From Caulobacterales bacterium (GTDB lineage Bacteria > Pseudomonadota > Alphaproteobacteria > Caulobacterales > Caulobacteraceae), in NCBI GenBank assembly GCA_016183935.1, contig JACPDR010000019.1, positions 88,929-152,928 of the forward strand: a stretch of 64,000 bases of DNA, read 5' to 3'. The translations under genes were made by a program, and so were the position numbers. Positions 1-7,300 of the stretch are shown here, in pieces. Each line of letters starts with the position of its first letter. Within the stretch, counting starts at the first letter, position 1. A model generated the notes under the pieces. The model was not told the origin of the DNA and searched no databases. It saw only the letters and a list, made by a program, of their open reading frames with translations.

Positions 1-263
1 CGCTTGATGCGGGCGCGGCCCTTCAGCGTGGTCAGCGCCTTGGAGACGACGTCGTCGGCGGCCAGCGAACGCAGGCCGGCGGTCTTGGCCTTCTTGGTCG
101 GAACCCGCAGGGTCATCTTCTCGTGATCGAAGGTCACCACATAGACCTCCAGAGACATGCCCGCGACTTCCTGGGTCTCGACGGCCGCAACCTTGCCGAC
201 GCCGTGCGCCGGATAGACGACCGCGTCGCCAACCTTGAATTCCAGACCAGTCTTGTTCGTCAT
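1..263 (-). CDS. carD: CarD/CdnL-family transcription regulator (3' end outside window)
   Basis: CarD-family proteins bind the RNA polymerase beta subunit and stabilise the open complex at rRNA and housekeeping promoters; the Caulobacter member is CdnL. The visible first 87 residues have the N-terminal Tudor-like RNAP-interaction domain, with the family features FKVGDAVVYPAHGVGKV near the start and LRVPTKKAKTAGLRSLA further on. ATG at 263 is the natural start, immediately before the family's conserved N-terminus. The C-terminal DNA-binding half lies beyond position 1. It is part of the order helicase, S4 protein, fdxA, carD that I recall from many alphaproteobacteria, here separated from fdxA by a DoxX-like gene. 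Confidence 0.93.
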   Translation of the reverse strand, partial: MTNKTGLEFKVGDAVVYPAHGVGKVAAVETQEVAGMSLEVYVVTFDHEKMTLRVPTKKAKTAGLRSLAADDVVSKALTTLKGRARIK

Positions 264-396
264 GTCATTCCTTTCCCGGCGCGAAGGGCGGGCGAAACGA
301 AAGCGCGGAAACGACAGCACCTCGTCCGGCGGCCGAAGGCCGTCGGCGCGAAATGTCAGTCGTCAAAACGGAAACGGATCACCAAACCTCTGGCCG

Positions 397-418
397 ATCC
401 CGCCTGCGTGGGCGGGAT
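397..418. other. Perfect 8-bp hairpin in the carD/DoxX gap
   Basis: ATCCCGCC and GGCGGGAT (397-404 and 411-418) form a perfect stem with a 6-nt loop in the 253-bp gap between the DoxX-like gene and carD. It follows the stop of the DoxX-like gene on the minus strand, so it could be its terminator, but there is no T-run on that side. Nothing else codes in 264-516; the carD promoter must also lie here. Confidence 0.4.
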
Positions 419-516
419 TCTGTCGCAAACTCGGGCGGCGCGAAGAAATCGCAGACCGCCCGACCCAATGACAGGAACCTATCACAAATCTGCGGAATTT
501 CAAAATGTCCACAGCG

Positions 517-1266
517 TCAGTGTAACGAACCCTGTAAATCCTCTCCGTTTCGTGACAGCGCGCCGTGGACCGTCCAGGCCACCCCCGTCAGGGCGAAGGC
601 CAGGGCGCATGCGACCCACTCGCTCCGGTCGCCCGGCGCCGCCAGCAGCCGGGGCAGATGCACCAGCATGATCCACGAGGCGAACATGGCGCCGACCAGC
701 GCCGAGGCCGTTTTCGCCAGCACGCCGCTGACCAGCGCCAGACCGGCGGCGATGTTCGCGGCCCCCGTGACCCATGGCCAAAGCGCCCGGCCGGGCATCC
801 ACTCCGGGATCATTCCGGCGATGGCGTCGAGGTACATCCAGTGCACCGCGCCGAACACGAGCAGCATCAGACCGACCGCCATCCGCGCCGCCAGCACGAA
901 GTCCTTCCGGCCGGGCGCGGCGATCAGCATGGCCGCGGCGATCAGCCCCAGCACCTCCATCGCCGAGACCCAGCGCACCGCGTCGCCGGGCGTCGCGGCC
1001 AGCCCCGGCGCGTGGATGAACAGCAGCCCGGTCAACAATCCCCAGAGCACCAGCGCTGTCGGCCGGGCGCTCCGGCTCCACGCCAGCCCGGCCCCGCCTA
1101 CCAACAACGCCGCGCCGTTCAGCCAAATCCCCCACTGCGGAGCCTCGAAAGGCTGCAGCCCGTCGATAGCGTGGTTGAAATACAGACTGACCAGACCGAA
1201 TCCGGCCAGCCCCGTCGCCAGCATCAGCCGCCCCGGCAGCCGCACCGAACCCCCGACATCGCGCAT
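517..1266 (-). CDS. DoxX-like multipass membrane protein
   Basis: A 249-residue protein with about seven hydrophobic segments. The C-terminal half (roughly residues 125-240) has the pattern of DoxX-like proteins: a VHWMYLDAIAGMIPEWMP segment, then a GAANIAAGL helix and an MLVHLPRLL segment. DoxX-like proteins are poorly defined inner-membrane proteins, some linked to redox or thiol stress. The N-terminal half is also hydrophobic and may be an extra four-helix bundle. It is transcribed toward carD and away from fdxA with small gaps, so it may share their transcript. The start at 1266 is an ATG just before the first hydrophobic stretch. The precise role is unknown. Confidence 0.8.
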   Translation of the reverse strand: MRDVGGSVRLPGRLMLATGLAGFGLVSLYFNHAIDGLQPFEAPQWGIWLNGAALLVGGAGLAWSRSARPTALVLWGLLTGLLFIHAPGLAATPGDAVRWVSAMEVLGLIAAAMLIAAPGRKDFVLAARMAVGLMLLVFGAVHWMYLDAIAGMIPEWMPGRALWPWVTGAANIAAGLALVSGVLAKTASALVGAMFASWIMLVHLPRLLAAPGDRSEWVACALAFALTGVAWTVHGALSRNGEDLQGSLH

Positions 1267-1325
1267 GGACCGTCCTCCCCCGCGCAGCAGACCACGCGGC
1301 TCCGGTCAGCGCAAAGGAACGGCGA

Positions 1326-1667
1326 TCAGGAACCCTTGCCGGGCTCGGGCGAGAAGTATTTCTCGAACTTCTCCGTCTCGCGCTCGAACTGTTCGGCGTC
1401 GGCGGGGGGCGTGCCCTTGACGGTGATGTTCGGCCAGACCTTGGCGTATTCGGCGTTGACCATCAGCCATTTGCCGTCCGGCTCGTCCTCGGTGTCGGGC
1501 TTGATGGCGTCGACCGGGCATTCCGGTTCGCAGACGCCGCAGTCGATGCACTCGTCCGGCGCGATGACGAGGAAATTCTCGCCCTCATAGAAGCAGTCGA
1601 CGGGGCAGACCTCGACGCAGTCCATGAACTTACATTTCACGCAGGCGTCGGTGACGATGTAGGTCAT
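1326..1667 (-). CDS. fdxA: Seven-iron ferredoxin FdxA
   Basis: A 113-residue ferredoxin of the 3Fe-4S/4Fe-4S type. The N-terminus [21 protein letters not shown] carries the first cluster ligands and [18 protein letters not shown] carries the second CxxCxxC...CP set. The C-terminal tail of about 40 residues is typical of the FdxA subgroup (107-113 residues). It is a soluble electron carrier; the partner is not known from sequence. It is transcribed in the same direction as the S4 protein and helicase upstream, but a yceI gene on the other strand is inserted between them. The start ATG lies 179 bp from the yceI start, giving a divergent promoter region. Confidence 0.95.
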   Translation of the reverse strand: MTYIVTDACVKCKFMDCVEVCPVDCFYEGENFLVIAPDECIDCGVCEPECPVDAIKPDTEDEPDGKWLMVNAEYAKVWPNITVKGTPPADAEQFERETEKFEKYFSPEPGKGS

Positions 1668-1846
1668 TGGGCGGGAGGCGATCGCGCGGTTGGTGGGGAC
1701 GGGCTGCGCAGATGACCCCGGCGGCGGACGCTGTCAACTCGGTGAGCGGTCGTGACGCATCGGCGGGGGGCTTGCCGCGAGCGCCGGGCGCTCTATCTGT
1801 ATCAGATGCGATTGCAGATCGCCCCATCGTCACAGGATTTCACAGA

Positions 1847-2470
1847 ATGCGTCTTGCCTCCCGCACCGTCATCGCCGCCGCCGCCTCTCTCAGCCTCCTG
1901 GCCGGCGGCGCGGTCGTCGCCCAGGCCGCCCTGACCCAGGCCCCCGCCGAGGTCCAGGCCGGGACCTACAAGCTCGACCCCGACCACGGAAAGGTCACCT
2001 GGTCGGTCGATCACCTGGGCTTCTCGACCTATGTCGGCCAATTCGTGAACGCGCGGGCGGACCTGACCCTGGACCCCGCCAACCCCTCCGCCTCGACGCT
2101 GACGGCGACCATTCCGCTGACCGAGGTCGACACCAATTCGGACGGCCTCGACGCCCACCTGCAGACAGCCGACTTCTTCGACACCGCCAACCATCCGGTG
2201 GCCACCTTCGTGTCGCGCTCGGTCACCATCGAGGCGGACGACCCGTCGGAAGCCGTCGTGGTCGGCGACCTGACCCTGCGCGGCGTGACCCGTCCGGTGA
2301 CCATGGAGGTCGAGTTCAACCAGGCCGGTCCGTCGATGGGCGGCGCCTACCGGGCCGGCTTCGACGGCGAGGCGACCATCAAGCGCTCGGACTTCGGCGT
2401 CGACTACGCCCTGCCGGTGCTGGGCGACGAGGTGACCCTGCACATCGAGGGCGAGTTCATCCGCCAATAG
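1847..2470 (+). CDS. yceI: YceI-family periplasmic lipid-binding protein
   Basis: A 207-residue YceI protein, a lipocalin-like barrel that binds isoprenoids or other amphiphiles in the periplasm. ATG at 1847 starts a clear signal peptide (MRLASRTVIAAAASLSLLAGG, cleavage near AQA). The family core follows: YKLDPDHGKVTWSVDHLGFS, then LTATIPLTEVDTNSDGLDAH, the DFFDTANHPVATF block and a C-terminal VTLHIEGEF strand. In-frame upstream codons exist but would bury the signal peptide, so this start is preferred. The last 14 bp overlap the convergent S4 gene. It sits inside an otherwise minus-strand cluster. Confidence 0.93.
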   Translation: MRLASRTVIAAAASLSLLAGGAVVAQAALTQAPAEVQAGTYKLDPDHGKVTWSVDHLGFSTYVGQFVNARADLTLDPANPSASTLTATIPLTEVDTNSDGLDAHLQTADFFDTANHPVATFVSRSVTIEADDPSEAVVVGDLTLRGVTRPVTMEVEFNQAGPSMGGAYRAGFDGEATIKRSDFGVDYALPVLGDEVTLHIEGEFIRQ

Positions 2471-2753
2471 GCGGTTCACGCTCCACGGCCGAATACAGGG
2501 CGCGGGCCTCCTCGGGCGGCCCGCGCCGTTCGCCCAGCCCCTCCACCGTCAGGTCGACCAGGCGGCCGCCGAGGGCGAACACCAGGCCGTCGCCGACGTG
2601 AACGCTGCGGCTGGGCTTGTCGAGCCGGGTCTGCACGCCGTTGTGGGTCAGCCGCACCGCGCCGCGTTCGACCATGGCGGCGGCCAGCGAGCGGCTCTTC
2701 GCGAACCGCGCCCGCCACAACCAAACATCGATGCGGCAACTGGTTTCGCTCAC
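2457..2753 (-). CDS. S4-domain RNA-binding protein (HslR-like)
   Basis: A 98-residue protein with an S4 domain at residues 5-55: IDVWLWRARFAKSRSLA, then MVERGAVRLTHNG. Proteins of this type (heat-shock protein 15/HslR) bind structured RNA, for example stalled 50S subunits carrying peptidyl-tRNA. I start it at GTG 2753, which overlaps the helicase stop as GTGA, indicating translational coupling; the conserved S4 sequence begins only seven residues later. The pairing with a SUV3-like helicase suggests a joint role in RNA metabolism (inference). The 3' end overlaps yceI convergently. Confidence 0.9.
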   Translation of the reverse strand: MSETSCRIDVWLWRARFAKSRSLAAAMVERGAVRLTHNGVQTRLDKPSRSVHVGDGLVFALGGRLVDLTVEGLGERRGPPEEARALYSAVEREPPIGG

Positions 2754-5227
2754 TTGGCGGTCCGCTTGCGAGGCCGCTTCCGGCGGGCCGGCGCGGCGGG
2801 CGCGGTCAGCACCGAAAGCGCCGCGAACGGCGAGTCCTTCACCGGTCGCGCGCCGTGCGCCGGCCGGTCCGGCTGCTGCGCCCGGGTCGATTTCAGCGCC
2901 CCCGCCAGCGCCCTGGCCTGCTCCAGCGTGAGGCCCAGTTCGGCCAGGTCCGTCTCGCCCAGCACGCCCTTGTTCCGCGCCCGCCGTTCGGCCAGCGATT
3001 CCAGCATCTCCACGCCGGCCGCGACCCGTCCGACCGCGCGCAGCCCGAAGGCGGACAGTAGTCGCGCCGAGGGTGGTGTCTCGGGCAGGGCGGTCAGCGC
3101 CGACACGGCCGGACGGAACGGCTCGCCCGCCACGAACGCCTGGGCCACGCCGGGGCCGCGTCCCTTCAGCAGCGCCGGCAGCCACACCGAATACGCGCCC
3201 AACCGCACGCCGAAGCTCTTCAATGTGCGCCGTTCGACCTGGCTCAGCGCCGTGAGGTCGCGCTCGACGTCGCGCCGGTCGATCACCCCGCCGGCCTCGA
3301 CCAGGCGGAAGGCGATGCCCCGCGGCAGGCCCTTCAGCGCGCCGCTCTCGACCGCCGTCTTCAGCCGCCGCAACGCCCGCAACGCCCGCCCGGCCTCGCT
3401 CGCCAGCCACGCCTCCAGCCGCCGCTGCGCCCGCTCGCGCGCCGCGACCGGGCCCAGTTCGCCCAGCAGCCGCACCCGCGGCGCGAACCAGTCGCCGCCC
3501 GCGACCTGTCCTGCCTGCGCCCCGCGCCACAGCACCGCCCCGTCCGGCGTCACCGCGAATGCCTCGTCCGTGTCCGCAGCCAGCCGGCCCAGCCGCCGCG
3601 CGATCTCGGGCGTCACCGCCTGCCGGGCGGCGTGGCGCAGCGCCTTGTTCTCCAGCGCGCTGGCCCCCCTGTCGATCTGGAAGTCGACGCCGGTCAGCCG
3701 GCCGACCGCATGGCCCTCGACCACCACCGAGCCGTCCGCGTCGACGTCGGCGACCGCGTCCTCGCGTACGTTCAGGGCCCGCATCAGGGCGGTGGTGCGC
3801 CGGTCCACGAACCGCGCCGTCAGCCGCTCGTGCAGCACGTCCGACAGCCGCTCCTCCAGCGCCTTGGTGCGGTCGCGCCAGCCTTGCGCCCGATCCAGCC
3901 AGTCGGGCCGGTTGGCGATATAACTCAGCGTCCGCACCCCGCTCAGCCGCGCCGACAGCTGGTCAATCTGGCCGTCGTCCCGGTCGAGGTCGGCGAAGCG
4001 CGGCGCGATCCAGTCGTCCGTCAGCCGCCCGCGCCGGCCGGTCAGGGCCTCGAAGATGTCCTTCGCCAGCCGCGCGTGTTCGTCGAGCGTGGTCTTCTGG
4101 AAATCCGGCAGCTGGCAGGCTTCCCACAGCCGCATGATCGCGCCGCGCGATCGCCCGATCCGCGCCACCTCCTCGTCCTTTATCAGCCGCCGCAGCAGGG
4201 TCTCGTCCAGCGCCGGCTGGGTCAGGCTCAGCCCGCGCACCCCCGGCGCGACGGTCAGCGAGCGCAGCAGGTCGGGCAGGGTGTCGAAGTCCAGCCGGGC
4301 GTTGCGCCACTCGGCCGCCTCGACCGGATCGAACCGGTGCTCGACCACCTGCTCGACCAGGTCGGGGTCCAGCTCGATGGCCTCGCCGGTGACGCCGAAG
4401 GTGCCGTCCCGCAGATGCCGTCCGGCCCGGCCGGCGATCTGGCCGATCTCGTGGGCGTGCAGCCAGCGGGTCCGCCGCCCGTCGAACTTCCTCAGGCCGG
4501 CGAAGGCGACGTGGTCGACCTCCATGTTCAGCCCCATGCCGATGGCGTCGGTGGCGACCAGGAAGTCGACCTCGCCTGACTGGAACAGCTCGACCTGGGC
4601 GTTGCGGGTGCGCGGACTCAGCGAGCCCATGACCACCGCCGCCCCGCCGCGCTGGCGCCGGATCAGCTCCGCGATGGCGTAGACCTGCTCGGTGCTGAAG
4701 GCGACGATGGCGCTGCGCCGGGGCAGGCGGGTCAGCTTCTTCGACCCGGCGTAGCTCAAGGTCGAGAGCCGCTCGCGCTGGACGATCTCGACGTCGGGCA
4801 CCAGCGACCGCATCAGCGGCGCCATCGTCCCGGCTCCAAGGAACATGGTCTCGAACCGGCCGCGGGCGTGCAGCAGCCGCTGGGTGAAGACGTGGCCGCG
4901 CTCGGGGTCGGCGACCAGCTGGATCTCGTCGACGGCCAGGAACTCGACCTGGCGCTCCATCGGCATGGCCTCGACGGTGCAGACGAAATAGTGGGCCCGC
5001 GGCGGGACGATCTTTTCCTCGCCGGTGACCAGGGCCACCGCCGCCGCCCCGCGCCGCTTGACGATACGGTCGTAGATCTCGCGCGCCAGCAGCCGCAGCG
5101 GCAGGCCGATCATGCCCGAGGCGTGACCCAGCATCCGCTCGACCGCCAGATGGGTCTTGCCGGTGTTTGTGGGCCCCAGCACCGCGACGACGCGCGAGGG
5201 GGCCAGGCCGGTGGCGCGGTCGCTCAT
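2750..5227 (-). CDS. SUV3-like superfamily 2 RNA helicase
   Basis: An 825-residue helicase of the mitochondrial-degradosome SUV3 type found across alphaproteobacteria. Walker A is GPTNTGKTHLA at residues 18-28, the Walker B/DExH equivalent is AVDEIQLVADPERGH, and motifs IV-VI are seen in FLVATDAIGMGLN and EIGQIAGRAGR. The C-terminal third is Ala/Arg-rich, ending in a basic RKRPRKRTAK tail that could bind RNA. The likely role is ATP-dependent RNA unwinding in decay or ribosome biogenesis; the exact substrate is unknown. ATG at 5227 lies directly before the Walker A region. Its promoter must lie in the 5228-5524 gap, which is unusually rich in GANTC sites. Confidence 0.93.
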   Translation of the reverse strand: MSDRATGLAPSRVVAVLGPTNTGKTHLAVERMLGHASGMIGLPLRLLAREIYDRIVKRRGAAAVALVTGEEKIVPPRAHYFVCTVEAMPMERQVEFLAVDEIQLVADPERGHVFTQRLLHARGRFETMFLGAGTMAPLMRSLVPDVEIVQRERLSTLSYAGSKKLTRLPRRSAIVAFSTEQVYAIAELIRRQRGGAAVVMGSLSPRTRNAQVELFQSGEVDFLVATDAIGMGLNMEVDHVAFAGLRKFDGRRTRWLHAHEIGQIAGRAGRHLRDGTFGVTGEAIELDPDLVEQVVEHRFDPVEAAEWRNARLDFDTLPDLLRSLTVAPGVRGLSLTQPALDETLLRRLIKDEEVARIGRSRGAIMRLWEACQLPDFQKTTLDEHARLAKDIFEALTGRRGRLTDDWIAPRFADLDRDDGQIDQLSARLSGVRTLSYIANRPDWLDRAQGWRDRTKALEERLSDVLHERLTARFVDRRTTALMRALNVREDAVADVDADGSVVVEGHAVGRLTGVDFQIDRGASALENKALRHAARQAVTPEIARRLGRLAADTDEAFAVTPDGAVLWRGAQAGQVAGGDWFAPRVRLLGELGPVAARERAQRRLEAWLASEAGRALRALRRLKTAVESGALKGLPRGIAFRLVEAGGVIDRRDVERDLTALSQVERRTLKSFGVRLGAYSVWLPALLKGRGPGVAQAFVAGEPFRPAVSALTALPETPPSARLLSAFGLRAVGRVAAGVEMLESLAERRARNKGVLGETDLAELGLTLEQARALAGALKSTRAQQPDRPAHGARPVKDSPFAALSVLTAPAAPARRKRPRKRTAK

Positions 5228-5278
5228 GAGACTGAAAAGGTGGCTGTTCCGGCGCGGTTCCTCAAGCGGGGCAAAGAC

Positions 5279-5407
5279 GATTCCCGACCTGTAAACGGCA
5301 AAGCTGCAGAAGGCGGAACAGGGGCGAAACGAATCAGGACCGAATCACCGACACGGCCCGATTCGGGGTTTGTTCCCCACAAGATATTGTATCTTAAGAT
5401 GGATTAA
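5279..5407. promoter_or_regulatory. GANTC cluster plus TTAA-N6-TTAA box in the helicase/tRNA gap
   Basis: The 297-bp gap between the helicase and the tRNA holds four GANTC (CcrM methylation) sites, at 5279, 5331, 5342 and 5360. Next comes an AT-rich stretch with TTAA (5394-5397), six bases, and TTAA (5404-5407). The second box reads like a reversed version of the one before ctrA (25484-25497). CcrM/GcrA or CtrA-family control of the helicase or tRNA is possible but is inference; the canonical CtrA spacing is seven, not six. Confidence 0.45.
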
Positions 5408-5524
5408 CCACAACTGTGGAGCCATGTCCGACGACGCCGGCGCGACCGTTGGGGCCAGGCGGGGAATTTCCCTCCGCCGACCCGCTTCCCCCGCGCGCTG
5501 CGACCCGCTAGGTCAGCCCACGAT

Positions 5525-5601
5525 GGCCCCGTAGCTCAGCTGCATAGAGCAAGGCTTTCCTAAAGCCGAGGTCGCAGGTTGGAGTCCTGCCGGGGTCGCC
5601 A
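5525..5601 (+). tRNA. tRNA-Arg (anticodon CCT) with swapped 19-56 tertiary pair
   Basis: A complete 77-nt cloverleaf with encoded CCA. Acceptor GGCCCCG pairs with CGGGGTC (one G-U), D-stem GCTC/GAGC, anticodon loop TTCCTAA with CCT at 5559-5561, variable loop AGGTC, T-stem GCAGG/CCTGC, discriminator G. It would read the rare AGG codon. The D-loop reads AGCTGCATA and the T-loop TTGGAGT: position 19 is C (5543) instead of G, and position 56 is G (5581) instead of C. The tertiary pair is therefore preserved as C19-G56. The 27-43 pair is an A-G mismatch. No integrase or att duplication is visible nearby. Confidence 0.93.
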
Positions 5602-5649
5602 TCCACATGCCTGCTGCAGGGGCGCGGCGTCGCCGCGCGCCCCCCTCGG

Positions 5650-5775
5650 TCAATAGCCCGGCCACTTTCGGAAATGGCAGTTCTTGCACGTCATCATCCC
5701 GGGGTGGCTGCGGCTTTCCACGAAGCGATGGGCATGTCCCGGATGCCTCAGCAATCGATAGACCAGTTCGCGCAT
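5650..5775 (-). CDS. Possible 41-residue protein with a CxxCH motif
   Basis: A short reading frame translating to 41 residues, arginine/histidine-rich at the start (MRELVYRLLRHPGHAHRF) and ending MMTCKNCHFRKWPGY. The CKNCH motif with nearby histidines could bind zinc; it also formally matches CxxCH, but no signal peptide is present. A good Shine-Dalgarno, AGGGGA, sits seven bases before the ATG. It lies between the tRNA and the next small gene, both very close. I do not recognise the family. The case rests on the ribosome site and the cysteine motif, so it may be a chance frame. Confidence 0.45.
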   Translation of the reverse strand: MRELVYRLLRHPGHAHRFVESRSHPGMMTCKNCHFRKWPGY

Positions 5776-5909
5776 TTCGGTCCCCTGAAGCTTGCGCCCG
5801 ACGCGACACAACGCGGCGGCGCGGTTTGGGTTCCGGCACGGCGATTAACTATGGAAGAAGAGGCGAAAACGCCCCCGTCGCCGGAGCGACGAGGACGTTG
5901 CGAAGGCGA

Positions 5910-6134
5910 TCAGTCGCTCTCGCCCTCGTCGTTGACTTCAGTGACGAACCAGAACCCGAGAGCGGCCGCCGCCACGAAGATCAGCCCCGCTGGTACCCCG
6001 CCCGAGAATTCGCTCGCCTCACCCGACGCGGCGCCCAGCCGGTCGGCCACCCTGGGCGCCGCCGCCGTCTGTGCGAGGGCCTGGCTGCCCACGAGGGCCA
6101 GGCCCGCGATCACCGCTGCTATGGTCTTCTTCAT
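5910..6134 (-). CDS. Small exported or membrane-anchored protein
   Basis: A 74-residue protein with an N-terminal signal peptide (MKKTIAAVIAGLALVGSQAL, cleavage after ALA), a short alanine/glycine linker, one hydrophobic segment near residues 47-65 (VPAGLIFVAAAALGFWFVT) and an acidic tail, EVNDEGESD. It would be an inner-membrane protein with a periplasmic linker. No family is recognised. It is transcribed away from the DUF983 gene's end; neighbours give no functional clue. Confidence 0.75.
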   Translation of the reverse strand: MKKTIAAVIAGLALVGSQALAQTAAAPRVADRLGAASGEASEFSGGVPAGLIFVAAAALGFWFVTEVNDEGESD

Positions 6135-6234
6135 GGTTTGGTCTCCCGTCGCGCCCGATTAGCGCCCACGTGTGAACCGTTGCGGCGGCGCAATGTTCCG
6201 CCCCCGCTCGCGGACGGGCGTTTGGGCCCCCGGC

Positions 6235-6642
6235 TCAGCGCCAGCGCGAGCCCTCGCCGTGCTTGCCGATGCTCTCGAACTCCGGCGGCGCGGCCTTGTG
6301 GACGTACTGTTCGGACACCAGCCAGCCCTTCAGGGGCCGCAGCACGCCGAGGCAGGCGACGACCAGCAGGGGCATGGTCACCACCATGTGGACCCAGATG
6401 GGCGGATGGACCCCGAACTCGAACCACATGAACAGGGCCATGCCGACCACCCCGACGAAGCTCATGCCGAAGAAGGCGGGGCCGTCGGCCGGCTCGGCGA
6501 AGCCGTAGTCGAGCCCGCAGGCCGGGCAGGACTCGCGGATGGTCAGATACCCCTTCAGCAACGGCCCCTCGCCGCAGCGCGGGCAGCGGCAGCGGAGGCC
6601 GGTCGAGAGGGTCTTGAGGTGCGGATGCTCGGGCGTGGTCAC
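6235..6642 (-). CDS. DUF983 family membrane protein
   Basis: A 135-residue protein with an N-terminal zinc-ribbon-like part, GLRCRCPRCGEGPLLKGYL then SCPACGLDYG, giving two CxxC pairs, followed by two transmembrane helices (about residues 60-85 and 90-110). This is the DUF983 arrangement; members often sit near cytochrome oxidase or cell-wall genes and their role is unclear. I chose GTG at 6642, with AGGA about eight bases upstream, because the reading frame upstream loses all family character. It is divergent from the CinA-like gene, 108 bp apart. Confidence 0.85.
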   Translation of the reverse strand: MTTPEHPHLKTLSTGLRCRCPRCGEGPLLKGYLTIRESCPACGLDYGFAEPADGPAFFGMSFVGVVGMALFMWFEFGVHPPIWVHMVVTMPLLVVACLGVLRPLKGWLVSEQYVHKAAPPEFESIGKHGEGSRWR

Positions 6643-6716
6643 GGCGGTGTCCTGACGGGAGAGGCTCCAGATGTCGGCTTCGGGGGAGGGCGGGGCAAGC
6701 GGCCGCATTGTCGCGG

Positions 6717-6742
6717 GGAACGCGGTGGCGAGCGTGGCCGTT
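6717..6742 (+). promoter_or_regulatory. Candidate EcfG (general stress sigma) promoter, possibly leaderless
   Basis: GGAAC (6717-6721), a 17-base spacer, and CGTT (6739-6742) match the alphaproteobacterial EcfG/SigT consensus GGAAC-N16/17-CGTT. The ATG of the CinA-like gene begins only eight bases after the -10 element, so transcription would start at or next to the start codon. The gene also lacks a clear Shine-Dalgarno, which fits a leaderless transcript. Confidence 0.5.
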
Positions 6743-6750
6743 GCGGGATC

Positions 6751-7263
6751 ATGACGGAAACCCTGAGCCCCGCCCTGCCGAACGACGTCGAGGCGTCGAT
6801 CGACCGGGTGCTGAAGATCGCCAGCGACCGCGACGTCACCCTGGCCACGGCGGAGAGCTGCACCGGCGGCCTGATCGCCTCGGTGCTGACCGACGTCGAG
6901 GGCCGGTCGCACGTCTTCGAGCGCGGCTATGTGGTCTACACCGACGACGCCAAGGCCGAGGAGATCGCCGTGCCGCTGCGGCTGATCGAGCAGAACGGCG
7001 CGGTGTCCGAGCCGGTGGCCCGGGCTATGGCTGAGGGGGCCCTGAGGGCCTCGGGCGCCGCCGTAGCCGTCTCGGTGACCGGGTTCGCCGGTGCAGCCGG
7101 CCCGGACGACGAGCCGGGGCTGGTCCATTTCGCCGTCGCCGCGCTCGGCGCGCCGACCGAGCACGAGGAGCATCATTTCGGCGACATCGGCCGCGGCCCG
7201 GTCCGGCTGGAGTGCCTGCGCGTCGCGCTGCGGATGATGGAACGGGCGGTCACCAACCGTTAA
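6751..7263 (+). CDS. CinA-type nicotinamide-nucleotide amidohydrolase (PncC family)
   Basis: A 170-residue single-domain CinA C-terminal protein. Such enzymes deamidate NMN to nicotinic acid mononucleotide, recycling NAD breakdown products. Family features visible: TLATAESCTGGLIASVLTDV near residue 30, GYVVYTDDAKAEEI, and VSVTGFAGAAGPDDE with the conserved SVTGxAGP-like block. The N-terminal MoCF/COG1058 domain found in full CinA is absent, as in stand-alone PncC (about 165 residues). ATG 6751 follows a probable stress promoter so closely that the mRNA may be leaderless. Functionally it complements the nad operon at 34.7 kb, but the two are not adjacent. Confidence 0.9.
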   Translation: MTETLSPALPNDVEASIDRVLKIASDRDVTLATAESCTGGLIASVLTDVEGRSHVFERGYVVYTDDAKAEEIAVPLRLIEQNGAVSEPVARAMAEGALRASGAAVAVSVTGFAGAAGPDDEPGLVHFAVAALGAPTEHEEHHFGDIGRGPVRLECLRVALRMMERAVTNR

Positions 7264-7300
7264 CCGCGTTGAAAGGCCGCTCGCGCAAGGGTGCGCGCGC

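Noticed and set aside
5404..5412. TTAACCACA as a DnaA box (TTATCCACA)
   Set aside because: One mismatch at a key position and no cluster of boxes or origin genes.
5424..5534. 36-codon frame starting ATG 5424 after the TTAA box, with a GTGGAG site
   Set aside because: It runs into the tRNA and ends inside it, so it cannot be a stable gene.
5525..5601. tRNA gene as an integration site for a mobile element
   Set aside because: No integrase and no repeated tRNA 3' end found downstream.
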